In this document: positions 1 through 10,195 of the stretch, piece after piece
Position numbering within the stretch: the first letter of the stretch is position 1
How the letters are laid out: each line of letters starts with the position of its first letter
NCBI RefSeq assembly: GCF_003945595.2
Contig: NW_024103696.1
Coordinates: 1,364,001-1,428,000 of the forward strand
Origin: Pipra filicauda
Taxonomy: Eukaryota > Chordata > Aves > Passeriformes > Pipridae
Direction of reading: 5' to 3'
DNA: 64,000 nucleotides
Position numbers and translations under genes: made by a program
Notes under the pieces: model-generated
Databases searched by the model: none
What the model was told of the DNA's origin: nothing
Seen by the model: only the letters and a program-made list of their open reading frames with translations

Positions 1-433
1 TGTCAAATAAATATTCCTCTAACATAAGTGACCACATGCAGTGGTTATGAACACTGCCCATCTGTGCAGTGGTCATACTTCCAGTGTTCCAGTTTGCATA
101 TGGAAAGTCATGACATGTTCTTATTGTAAGCATGAATGAATTCTTCTTAGTGATCTGGAAGCAGAGATATTTTGTGTCTTTCTCAGAATTTTCCTACATC
201 CTGCTAAAATAGCTGCTAAACCACACATAGGAAGAGAGTACCTGCTGCTTGGTACAGGCTGGAACCAAAGAAAGTGGTATGGAGAGCTCAAAGTGTCACA
301 GGTGGACAGGCTGAAAGTATTGCTGTAGAAAATCTTAAGAAAGACAAATATATTTTGTCAAAACATCTCACAAAGTGACTGGATTAATTAAAGTAACAGA
401 ATTCCAAAGCAGCTTCTCAATCTGTGCTGGTCC
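1..433. other. No recognisable feature
   Basis: AT-rich flank before the first LTR. No coding frame, repeat family or RNA gene was recognised here. Confidence 0.5.
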
Positions 434-439
434 ATCTCT

Positions 440-2049
440 TGTGGGTTGACTTTGACAGGTTGTAATTGGGTTTGCATGGCCAGGTTTTGGTAGCAGGGGG
501 AGCTACAGGAGTGGCTTCTGTGAGAAGCTGCTGGAAACTTTCCCCATGTCTGGTAGAGCCAATGCCAGCTGGCTCCAGGATGGACTTACTGCTGGGCAAG
601 GCTGAGCCAATCAGGAATGATAGTAACACTTCTATGATAACATATTTAAGAAGGAAAAAAGTTATTGTGCAGATGAATTGTGGCCAGAGAAGAGCAAAGT
701 GAGAATATGTGAGAGGAACAACTCTAAAGACACTAAGGTCACTGGGGAAGGAGGGTGAGGAGGTGCTCCAGGCATCTGCTGACATTCCTCTGCAGCCCAT
801 GGTGAAGAACATGGTGAAACAGATTGTCTCCCTGCAGCCCCTGGAGGTTAGTGGGGGTGAAGAGATCCACCTGCAGTCCATGGAAGAGACCCATGCTGGA
901 GCAGGTGGATGCTCAAAAGATGCTGTGACCCCGTGGGAAGCCCATGCTGGAGCAAGCTCCTGGCAGGGACCTGCGGACCCATGGAGAGTGGAGCCCACAC
1001 TGGAGCAGGTTTTCTAGTATGATTTGTGACCCTGTAAGGGACCCACATTGGAGCAGTTCATGCAAAACTGTCTCCTGTGGGAGGAACCCCACACTGGAGC
1101 AGGGGAAAGAGTCTTCTCCCTAACCAGCAGCAGGAAAAATGTGTGATGAACTGGCCATAACCCCCATTACTTGTTTCCCTGTGCCACTGAGGGGAGGAGG
1201 CAGAGCTGGAAGAGAGGGAGGGGTAAGGGAAGGTGATTTTAAGATTTGGTTTTGCTTCTCATTATCCTGTTCTGATCTTGTTAGTAATAAATTCAATTAA
1301 TATCCCCAAATTGAGTGTGTTTTTCTCGTGACAGTATTTGGTGAGCGGTCTCTCCTGGTCCTCATCTCAACTCATGAACCTTTCATTACATTTTCTTTCC
1401 CCTGTCCACTTTGGAGGTGAGTGATAGAGTGGCTTTAGTGGGTACCTGGCATCCTGCCAGGGTAAACCCACTACACAGGTGCCCACAAAACCACTCTCTC
1501 TCTCACTGCTCCTTCTCAGCTGGACAGGGGAGAGAAAATAAGATGGAAAACGACTTCTGCGTTGAGACAAGGCAGTTTACTAAAGCAGAAGGGAAAGAAT
1601 GAATGTACACAAGCAAAGGAAAAAAACCCTGAGACTTTATTCTCTACTTCCCATCAGCAAGCCATATTGGGCCACTTCCCAGGAAGCAGGGCTTCAGCGC
1701 ATGTAGCAGTTGCTTCAAAAGGCAAACATTGTAAATAATGAACGTCCCCACTTCCTCCTCCTTTTCTTAGCTTTTGTATCTGAGCTGATGTTGTATGGTA
1801 TGGAATATCCCTTTGATTGATTTGGGTCAGCTATCCTAGCTGTGTCCCCTCCCAGCATCTTGCCCGTCTCCAGCCTGCTGATGAAAGGGTGAAATGCTGG
1901 ACAGTGCCGATACTGAGGGTGCACGGCTTAGCACTAGCCAAAAAAAGTGGTGTGTTATCAACACCTTTCTAGCTACCAATGCAGAGCACAGCACTGTGTG
2001 GGCTGCTGTGGGGAAAATTCACTCTATCTCAGCCACACCCAATATAGCA
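440..2049 (-). mobile_element. Solo ERV LTR, split by a later LTR insertion
   Basis: An avian ERV LTR lying on the minus strand, remembered as ERVL-like but with class not verified. On the minus strand it begins TGCTAT and ends with a CAACCCACA-type terminus at 440. It is flanked by the direct repeat TCTCT at 435-439 and 2050-2054 (six bases match if the shared A is counted), as expected for a 5-bp target-site duplication. The LTR is cut after its terminal 21 bp by a second LTR at 461-1475 and resumes at 1481. Removing that insert restores a continuous sequence reading through the single CAGGT target into GCCCACAAAACC. The family also occurs at 48319-48729. No internal retroviral sequence is attached, so this is a solo LTR left by recombination. 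Confidence 0.8.
461..1475 (+). mobile_element. Solo ERVL-like LTR inserted in another LTR
   Basis: A full-length avian LTR of about 1 kb. It begins TGTAATTGGG and ends CCACTACA, giving TG...CA termini, with the perfect 5-bp direct repeat CAGGT at 456-460 and 1476-1480. Related copies are at 19692-20581 and 60391-61205, all opening with the same block (GGTTTTGGTAGC, then AGCCAATGCCAGCTGGCTCC). The middle carries repeated modules containing CACACTGGAGCAG or variants near 893, 943, 994, 1048 and 1092. The 3' part holds the AATAAA-bearing block near 1285 and a terminal block that is also found, inverted, in the surrounding LTR. Short open frames inside it are not genes. The class assignment is from memory. 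Confidence 0.88.
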
Positions 2050-2237
2050 TCTCTGCCTTGTGCTGCAGAAACAACTGGCAAGTTGTGCGTGTGACTACTG
2101 CCTGAGTATAAGCACTGACTAACCAAAGTCTGTTTCTGCCAGACAGAGAACTGCTGGGAAACCCCTGCTCTACATCAGGACCTCAGAAATCCTGGAACAA
2201 AAACTAGGCACATTTCAGCCAGGCTTGATTCTGAAGC

Positions 2238-2750
2238 TGTACAGAGTGCAGGTGCCCCAGCACTGACAGCGTGAGTTCTGTGAAGAGAAGCCTGGGCTTC
2301 CCTGGACACAGCTGGTTCCAGCCAGGTCCAACCCACCCACTGCAGGGCACAGCTGAGCCCACTGCTGAGGTGGGGACACCTCGGGGCAAAAGTGTTTAGG
2401 AAAGAGGAGAAAACACCATAGAGGGATGGGGGAAGGAACAAAAAGAGTGAGAAAGAGCAGAGGGAATGCCAAGGTGAGAGAAGGAGGAGGCGGGGGTGAG
2501 TGCAGGGTGGTTTAGTTTTTGTCTTTGTTTCTCACTATTCTTCTTTTTTTGTGATCATCAAGAAATTAAATTCATTTTCCCCAAGTTGATCTGTTTTGCC
2601 TGTGATGGCAGCTGGTGACTGATCTCCTTGTCCTTATCTCAACCCATGAGCTTTCTATCTGACTTTCTCCCCCTTCTCCTGCTGAGGAGGTGAGTGATGG
2701 ACAGAGAGGCTGGTGAGAGTCAGCAGCCATCCAAGGTCCACCCACGATCC
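2238..2750 (+). mobile_element. ERV LTR, related but shorter family
   Basis: The 3' half (about 2500-2745) aligns by eye with the tail of the LTR at 461-1475: a TTTGTCTTTGTTTCTC block, AAATTAAATTC, CCCCAAGTTGATCTGTTTTGCC and CTTATCTCAACCCATGAGC. The 5' half instead matches 62536-62760, sharing CAACCCACCCAC, AGGGCACAGCTGAGCCC and an AAGGTGAGAGAAGGAGG-like stretch. It lacks most of the GGAGCAG modules, so it is either another subfamily or an internally deleted copy. No clear target-site duplication was found and both ends are approximate. Confidence 0.65.
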
Positions 2751-5739
2751 AACACCCATCGTCGGTATTCACACATGATCCAGGTGCACATATCTAGGAG
2801 TTCAGGTCCAGAATACTGCCTTTGTGTGAGTGAGCATTAAGTGTTTCAGGAAAAATGAGTTGACTTCCCTGGGAGCTACACAAGCTAAGTGCTGTATGCT
2901 GTCAAGGTCACAGAGTAAGTGGAGTCTAGATGGGAAAAGGGCAAATGTTTACTGTGATATTATGTGTGTACATGTTATGAAGCTTCAGAATTCTTTTAAA
3001 ATTCATTTAAACATAAAAAACTAAATCCCTTGAAGGCACAAAATAAAAATTCTTCAGTGAAATGAAATCTCATGCTACCTGCTGTTATAGACTAATTGCT
3101 CACAATCAATGAACTGTTATCTTTTTCATTTTAAAATTATTAGCACTACTTTGGTTATTAGTGTAATTTGGTGTTATCCTTTTTTCTTTACAAATTAAAA
3201 TGCACCGTGATATGCTCTAAAATGAATAAGAAGTTTAATTATTTTTCCAAGGGAAAATATTTAATTTAGGTTTATATTCAATACTTATGTAGAATACATC
3301 AGTATTATCATAAAAAGGCAATTTTGTTGCGTGAGTAAAATAATTGAAAAGTGTGTGGGGTGTGTATGGTTAAAATGCTGAGCTGACAATAAGTTGATAC
3401 AGAAAGAGTTCATCAGTATCTCGTAGTCTATATTCTTTGTTTTAAAGATCATTCTCCCCCGTAACTCAGCTTTCCTTTTGCTAAACCATCTCCTGCTTCT
3501 GTTTGATCCCTCACACACTTCCTTAGACATCTGATCACTGAATCTTATTTAGTGAATCACTGATTCCCTTTTGAATAAGAGACAATGGTCACACACACAA
3601 TAGTTTGGTCTCTACCCACTTTGGCTTATCACAATAATCACAGATATCTAGTTATCTATTAGCTTCATTCAAATTCCTTCTGAACAAACTATTTTAATCT
3701 TCATGGTTTTGCAGCTAAGATTGTCCCACTGCTAAACTATCTTCTTCAAGCAAGTTTATAGAAGTATTTAGATAATTCTGTTCCTTGTCTTCATATGATA
3801 TTTTGAGTTATTTTGAATATCACTATTGAATTTCCATAAAACATAAATCTTACGGTTTTGCTGGACAGATATTCAGAATGCTTGATTTGTTTAAAATTTT
3901 CAAATTTAAAGCTACTCTTCTCTCTTTGTGAGTTTTTAAAAGATGACAATATTTAATTTTGTACTTTGAATTTTGATTTTATACTGATTTTTTAATTATT
4001 TTTTTTTTTAAATTTAATGGTGCTTCACGTATTTGCTAATCTACACTACCCCACAACACTTCCTACTCTAAAACATCTTCATTTGTTCATTTCAGTCTTG
4101 GCTGGTTTATGACAGAGAACAGTCAGTCTGTATGGAAGTCAAACAGTCAATTCTAATTAGTCTGTTCTTCCATTTTCATGGGAATTTTCCTCATTCATTT
4201 TCATTGTTTGGCTGCATCTAGCATTCTTATTTGGCCCTTCAGGATTAAGTCTTTCTGGGTATGAGATTAATTCCATTAGGACTTTTCTTGACCTATACAT
4301 TACTTCTAGATCATCTTTCTGATATTTAATTCTGAACCTTCTTGGTTTTGCTTATATGTACATCCAATTCACCACCTCTGGATCATTGTCAAAACATTGA
4401 ACTTCCTGTCAGTAATTGTAACTCCCTCTTCTTACCATTTTTTCTACATTTACATTGTATAAAATCTAAGCCAGTGAAGCACTTATGATCCAAGGTGTAA
4501 AATATCTCACCACCATTGTGACCCTTTACAAAATCCTATGGTTATGCAGTTTCAATTTTGCATTAGGACAGTTCACTGAATTTTCCCTTCAGTACACCCT
4601 GCAGCTATAAATTTTCTCAAAGGAGCTGGAAGGGAATCAGAAGAACTTTATTCCATAGAATGAATGGTCATGTTTGTTCAGAAATCTGTAAGTTGGAAAC
4701 ATCGTGAACCTGAAAGTTTCTCTGCCTTATGTCTGGGCCAGCATCATTAGTCAATATGCATCTCATGATTCTGTTCCTTACCCTTTGAATCATTGCTCTC
4801 TGACAATGATATCAAGGTGAGACTAATCATGTGAGAAAAACAGGTTATTTAAATTGTCTTGTACATATAAGCTTCAAATTACTTTTTTTAAAATATCCTA
4901 ATTTCTTTAACCTAAATAATTTTTGTCATCATGAAACTAGACAGGACTGTTTTTGTGAAGTGACCTTTCTTTGACCAGATAAGGATTTTTTTGAAAGTGA
5001 AGGAAACAAAAGATATTTTAGGAAATGCTGAGAAAATGAAGACATGGCTAGGTACATGCAAAGTAGAGATGCAGTGAAAAATTGTACCGATTAGGTCATT
5101 AACCATAATGAGCATGTATAAGAAACTAGAGGAGTGTACATTATCTGCATTCCAGTTGTTTCTCAGTGAGGATGAAGGAAAATGAAACTTCACCTGGGAA
5201 ATTTTCTCCTGTGATATGTTCAAAGTACATCTGTTACGGAGTTAAAAATGATATTATGTCAGAATTGCCAGGAGAAAAATCTGACTGTTCTTTTAATTTT
5301 ACGGTGACTTCAGGTAAAGTTAGATTCTTCAGCCTAGGTTTAAATGTGTTTTGAGAGAGAATTATATATTCTGTTCCATTTGTTCAGAAGTTCTTCAGAG
5401 ACTTACCATTACAAAATCAACCTAGAATCACAAATAGAGAGATAGATAAGACATCATACTTCTCACAACTACTATAAAGATGATCCATAATCTGAGATCT
5501 TGCTCTCCTAAGACTAGGCTGAAAGAAGATGATTGTCAAGTACAGGATATACTTGCCTGTGTACATAGGAGCTGGAAGTAGATACGGAAAATGGAAGTAT
5601 GAATGGGATACCAGGGAGGGATTTACAATCATGCTCTGACATGCTGAAGCAGAACTGAAAGATGAAAATTCAGATAGATTTAAAAGTGAAGAGAGAGAGG
5701 AAGGTGAATAAGACATGAAGGAGAATAAGGAAGGCTGTT
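2751..5739. other. AT-rich single-copy DNA
   Basis: About 3 kb with no recognised repeat, exon or RNA gene. The open frames here are short, start at arbitrary ATGs and lack family features. Confidence 0.5.
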
Positions 5740-7370
5740 AAAGATACATCAGAAACAAAAGAAGAGCCAAATAATAATTTTTCCTTTATAGATGGAGTGG
5801 TCTGTCACTAATGAAGGACACAGGAAAGTCTGAAGTCCTTGCTACCTTCTTTACTTCATCTTTTCTGGTAAAGACTAGTCTTAGACCTCCTAGATCTTTC
5901 TGCCTAGTAGTTGAGCTTGAGGAAGAGACGTACTACCCGTAGCAGAGAATGATTTATGAACTACTTAATACAGTTGGGTATGTACAAGCCTGTGCAACCA
6001 GACAGGATGCATCTGATGGTGCTGAAGGAGCTGGCAATTGTAATTCTGAGGCTTTTCTCTGAGGTCTTTGAAAGGTCACGCTGACTAGTAGATTTTTCCT
6101 GATGACTAGAAAAATACATCTTCATAAAAAACAAAAAGGAGGACCTAGGGAACAACAGGGCAGTCAGCCTCACCTCACTCGCTGGAACACTATAAAGCAA
6201 ATTCTCTTAGAAGCCAGTTCAAGACACGTAAAGGTTAAGAAGGTGGTTTGAAACAACTAGCATGGATCTAATAAGGGCACATCCTTCTGTACCAATGATT
6301 ATGCCTTCTCCGAGAAGATGGCTGGCGCTAGGGAGAGCAGTGAATGGCATTTGCTTTAGCAGTACCTAGGCTTTTGACAGTGTTGCCCATTGCCTGATGT
6401 TGCATCATTGCATCCAAGCTGGGGAGATATGGACTAAATGGGTAAATTATAAATAGGAAAAAATTAGCCTGACCGTTAGGCTTAATGGTTAAAAACCTAA
6501 TTGACAACCAGTGGTGTTTCTCAGGTGATACTGAAGTTGATGCTGCTTAACTTCTTAATTGAGAGCCTTGTTAGGGGACAGAATATTTCTTCATTAAGTT
6601 GATGTGAGACCTCAGACTGGGAGGGCTGCTTGATACACTGGATGGCAGGATTTCTTTCCACAGAGGCTTCGACAAGCTAGAATCTAACAGAAACTCAATA
6701 ATTCAGCAAAGAGAAAAAGTCCTGCCATCTGAGATGGAATAAACTCATGTAACATTACAGCCTGACAGCTAGGAAGATGCAGCACAGGAAAGGATTGTGC
6801 AGCCCTGGTGGACAAAACAGTGTAGTCAGCGAGTCAATTACTCCTTTCTCTTTGACACTTTCAGGCCTTATACTCTGCCCAGTATCTTCCCCTCCTGTAC
6901 AAAAGAGATATTCAAGCTTTAGAAAGTCCAACATTTGACTAGCAAGATGACTAGGGACTGGAGTAAACGATGCAGGAGGTGAAGAAGACTGAATAGGACT
7001 TATTCAGGTTGGAGAAGAGAAGATCAAGGAAATCTAACTGCAAAGGTTAAAGGGGTTTATAGAAAAGACATAATCAGACTTCTGACAGCTATGCAGAGTG
7101 AAATAACAAGAGGCAATAGACACAAATTGCTGCAAAAGACCTTCCAGCAGGCTACATAAAGAAAAAAAATCAAAAATCATAGTGAGGGTGATTAAACATT
7201 AAAGCAGGTTTCTTAGAGAGGCTGTGGGAGCTCCATCCTTGGAGATATTCAAAGCTTGACTCGAAACAGCCCTGAACTGCCTGACCTAACTTTGTTCTTG
7301 ATCCTGCTTTAAGGAGTATGTAGACGAAATGACTTAGAAAGATCCCTTGTAACCTAAAGCATTTTATTCT
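5740..7370 (+). mobile_element. Ancient, heavily decayed CR1 LINE, 5'-truncated
   Basis: A plus-strand CR1 that can be followed through the RT part of ORF2 to the 3' end despite many stops and frameshifts. Recognisable stations are AAGGACACAGGAAAG near 5815, the segment before the RT domain near 5985-6050, CAGTCAGCCTCACCTCACT near 6160, the [12 protein letters not shown] region near 6360, a GGTTGGAGAAGAGAAGATC block near 7007, and the tail (AGGCTGTGGGAGCTCCATCCTTGGAG near 7218, then AGATCCCTTGTAACCTAAA near 7340). It is far more diverged than the CR1 at 54815-56084, so it belongs to an old wave. The 5' end is approximate. Confidence 0.75.
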
Positions 7371-8124
7371 TCAAAACCATTGTCCACCATTATTTGTGGT
7401 ATAGTCAAGCTGCTTGGTTTTTTTCCTGGGGTTGAATTCATTCAGCTTTCCATCTGGCCCACACTATGAGTTACTGCAAATCCTATTACCTTTGATTTGA
7501 TCTATTATAGTTGCTTGATTAGCTGTTTCCACAGTAGTTGTTCTTGTCATAGCTGGTAAGCCTGATCTTTGAACCATTAGATATCAACCATCCCTCTGCA
7601 TCCCCCAGAAATAAGTGGTCTGAGTATTAGTCTTTGAGTAACTACTGTCTTCCCATAAATTGTCATAATATTATAAGAATGTCTGGGCTCCTATATCTAC
7701 AGATTGTAGCATATTCTGGACTGAGGCTTTGATTCAGGTTACTGCTCTATATCACCCCTTACTATGCAACCGGATGAATATATAAATGTGGAATTTTGTT
7801 AGCTTGTCTAACTCTTTGCTTTTCTTCTTGCTTTCTGAAAGGCTTCTCTTGCTTACACCATCTAGGCCAAGTATCCTAAGGGGATGCCTCCCTTTGCCTG
7901 TGGTTTTATTCTGTATGCTTTTACAAAATTTCCTAAATCTGAATAGGAAGAGGCAACTTGAGCCCCCAGCACGCTGCAAAATAAGTACTGATTTTTTAAT
8001 AATGCTTTTAATACTATGAATTATCCTACTTTTATGTAATGGTATATACAAATGCATATACAACCTCAGATCACCCTGAATTGTAAAAGGACATGTGCAA
8101 CATCAGCTCAGAACTAGGTAAAAC
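7371..8124. other. Unassigned spacer between two CR1 copies
   Basis: No repeat, exon or RNA gene recognised. Two overlapping short frames on opposite strands near 7752-8063 look like chance. Confidence 0.45.
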
Positions 8125-8134
8125 TAAAAAGTAT

Positions 8135-8447
8135 AATAATTTCCCTTGTTGAACTTCATGAGGTTGGTGATTGCCCAGTCCTCTATTTTGTCGAGGTCTC
8201 TCTGCAGGGCCTCCCTGCCTCTGAGGAAGTGAATAGCTCTTCCCAGTTTTGTGTCATCTGCAAATTTGCTTAGTATTCCTTCAAATCCTGCATCCAAGTC
8301 ATTTATGAAGACACTGAAGAGCACAGGGCCTAAGATGGAGCCCTGTGGAACTCTACTATTGACAGGTCACCAGTCTGATGTTACCCCATTCACTATTACC
8401 CTCCATGCTCAACCCATGAGCCAACTGCTCACCCACCACATGATGCA
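8135..8447 (-). pseudogene. CR1 reverse transcriptase remnant, catalytic part
   Basis: Downstream half of the CR1 RT domain on the minus strand. The frame at 8124-8324 reads a [12 protein letters not shown] stretch, then KFADDTKLG, which carries the FADD form of the RT catalytic motif, then the [10 protein letters not shown] segment that follows it in CR1. Before it, around 8330-8440, lies the decayed region leading to the [13 protein letters not shown] motif. The reading stops at the truncation near 8135, so the thumb and C-terminal part are absent. In an intact CR1 this ORF2 protein supplies endonuclease and target-primed reverse transcription; this copy cannot. Confidence 0.82.
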
Positions 8448-8948
8448 TCTGGTCAGATTATGTGACCAATACATCTGTTCTAGAACAAGCAGCAGTCACA
8501 AGCATTGAGGCCATGTTGCTGAGAACTCAACTGCGTTGGGCAGGACACGTCTCAGGGATGAAGGACCACCTCCTCCCTAAGATCTTGCTTTATGGTGAAC
8601 TTGCCACTGGCTGCCACAAGAGAGGAGCCCTGAAGAGAAGATACAAGGACTCCCTGAAACAACATCTCAGCCTTGGCCATATTGATCAACATAACTGGTC
8701 TACTCTGGCCTCCAATTGGGAGGTCTGGAGACACACCAACTATAACACTGCTGCTTCCTTTGAGAACACACGCAGGATCACTCTTGAGGAGAAAAGACAA
8801 CGCAGAAAAAATCATGTCTTGCTGATACTACCTAAGGAGTCTTTCTGCTGTGCCTTTCGCAACCGAACTTGTCTATCTCGTATTGGCCTTTTTAGCCACC
8901 AGTGCACTTGTAGCAAATCATCGTTCGTGAAGCCTAGCCGTGATGATG
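8448..8948 (+). mobile_element. RTE-clade LINE fragment (AviRTE-like), 5'-truncated
   Basis: A 3' piece of an RTE-type non-LTR retrotransposon inserted in the opposite orientation into a CR1. It is flanked by the direct repeat ACATGATG at 8440-8447 and 8949-8956. It ends in a short GATGATG tail, as RTE elements end in simple trinucleotide-type repeats. Only the C-terminal end of ORF2 remains. A second copy of the same family lies at 53623-53990. RTE elements of this kind in birds are described as AviRTE, with a patchy lineage distribution explained by horizontal transfer. The family is assigned from protein features read by eye, and the exact subfamily was not checked. Confidence 0.82.
8450..8948 (+). 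pseudogene. RTE ORF2 C-terminal remnant
   Basis: An open frame of about 165 codons with no internal stop. In order it shows VLEQAAVTSIEAMLLR, the LRWAGHVSGM block, LLPKILLYGELATG, the RRYKDSLKQHL block, NWSTLASNWEVWRHT, and a basic RRITLEEKRQRRK stretch. These are the conserved stations C-terminal to RT in RTE-clade ORF2 proteins. It finishes in a cysteine/histidine cluster (SFCCAF...TCLSRIGLFSHQCTC) resembling the terminal zinc-finger-like motif of the family. The endonuclease and RT domains are missing through 5' truncation, so it is inactive. The downstream stop lies beyond the element, in CR1 sequence. Confidence 0.82.
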
Positions 8949-8956
8949 ACATGATG

Positions 8957-9629
8957 TGTTTATCCAGCTGTGTGCTGGACATCTTATCCAGAAGGATTCT
9001 GTGAGAGACAGTATCGAGAGCTTTACTGAAATCTAAAAAGATGACATCACCTGGCTTCCCTTGATCAACTAGGTGTGTTACCTTGTCATAAAAGGAAATT
9101 AGTTTTGGTAAGCAGGACTTTCCCCTCATGAAGCCATGCTGGCTGTGACCAATGACTGTGTTGTCCTTCAGGTCTTTTTCAATATCTCCCAGAATAATCT
9201 TCTTCCTAATTTTACCAGTCACTGAAGTGAGACTGACAGGCCTGTAGTTTCTGGGGTCCTCCTTCTTGCCCTTCTTGAAAACTGATATAATGTTAGCCAG
9301 CTTCCAGTCAACTGAGACCTCTCCAGATTCCCAAGACTGTTCAAAAGTCATGGAGAGAGGTCTCACAATGACATCAGCTAGCTCTTCGAGTCTTTTTACA
9401 TTAATCCCATCAGTCCCCATAGACTAATAGGGATCCAGCTGGAGCAGCAGATCCTGTACAATTTCAGGGTCGACTGGAAGTTTGTCATTCTCACAGCCAC
9501 AGCTCTCTGGGAGCCCCAATAGCCATCATTGGTAATGAAGAGTGAAGTGAAGAAAGCATTAAACGTTTTTGCCTTGTCTGTGTCCCTGTTCATGAGGTGA
9601 CCATCCTCACCAAACAATGGGTCAATCAC
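8957..9629 (-). pseudogene. CR1 ORF2 remnant, linker and N-terminal RT
   Basis: Upstream half of the interrupted CR1 ORF2. Two frames, 9396-9629 and 8812-9420, overlap and together cover the linker (LFGEDGHLMNRDTDKAKTFN, followed by an AFFTSLF stretch), then ADVIVRPLSMTFEQSWESGE, WKLANIISVFKKGKKED, NYRPVSLTSVTGKI, HSQHGFMRGKSC, and GDVIFLDFSKALDTVSHRI, which holds an RT active-site aspartate. A frameshift separates the two frames. The second frame runs across the CR1/RTE junction, so its last roughly 47 residues are antisense RTE sequence and not CR1. Confidence 0.85.
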
Positions 9630-9639
9630 CTACTCCAAC

Positions 9640-10195
9640 CACTCCAGTTATAGCCAAGGTCAGCTAGAGCAAGATGTTCAGTTGTTCTGAATATCTTCAA
9701 GGATATTCAGATCTTCAGCCAAAACCTGTCTTGGAAACCTATTCTAGAATTAAATCACCTTCTCAAAAAAAAAAAAAAAATTACAATTAATTTCTTATAT
9801 TTCAGTTTGTGCTCAGTGCTCCCTTTTCTGTCATTGGGTACCACAGAGAAGAGTCTAGTTCTCTCATCTCCACTCCCTCCCATCAGCTAGTTACATTTAC
9901 ATCATAAGATCTTCTCTGAGCCTTCTATTCTGAAAGCTGAACAGTCCCAGTTCCCTTGAATATCCCCTCACACATCAGGTGTTCCAATCCTTAAACATCT
10001 TCATGGCTCTTCAATAGATGAGGTTTATTATGTCCATATCTCTGTTGTACAGGGAAGTCCAGAAATGTACCCAGTACTTCAGATGTGAGTGACTTAAACT
10101 CCTCCTTTAACCTGCTGGCAATGTTCTTCCTAATGCGGCCCAGGATGCTGCTGGCATTTCTTCCTTCAGAGCACATTGCCGACTCATTCATTTCT
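9640..10195 (-). mobile_element. CR1 LINE 3' region fragment
   Basis: Minus-strand CR1 sequence from the C-terminal part of ORF2 to near the 3' end. Visible stations include CTTCAAGGATATTCAGATC near 9700, the CAGTTTGTGCTCAGTGCTCCC block near 9805, GAGCCTTCTATTCTGAAAGCTGAAC near 9917, and CTGGCAATGTTCTTCCTAATGCGGC near 10113. The usual short A-run has grown to about 16 A near 9765. The extreme 3' octamers are missing, perhaps removed where the neighbouring CR1 fragment (8125-9632) abuts. Confidence 0.78.

Larger units (their letters stand above)
8125..9632 (-). mobile_element. CR1 LINE fragment (ORF2 RT region), split by an RTE insertion
   Basis: A minus-strand CR1 internal fragment running from the linker upstream of RT (about 9629) to just past the catalytic region (about 8135). 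It lacks both the 5' part and the 3' UTR. The RT domain is interrupted by an RTE element at 8448-8948. Joining 8447 to 8957 restores the normal CR1 order across the motif TGTTTATCCAGC. The fragment ends at 9632 almost against another minus-strand CR1 starting near 9640. Confidence 0.88.

Noticed and set aside
417..998. 193-codon minus-strand open frame, the longest but one in the window
   Set aside because: Antisense through the LTR at 461-1475; LTRs of this GC-richer family leave accidental open frames on both strands.
5166..5716. Overlapping small frames as a short secreted protein gene
   Set aside because: Frames on both strands are short, overlap each other, and show no signal peptide or conserved motif that stands out from chance.
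8812..9420. 202-codon minus-strand open frame as one intact protein
   Set aside because: Its first part is CR1 RT, but the end is antisense RTE sequence read through the insertion joint, so it is a chimera.
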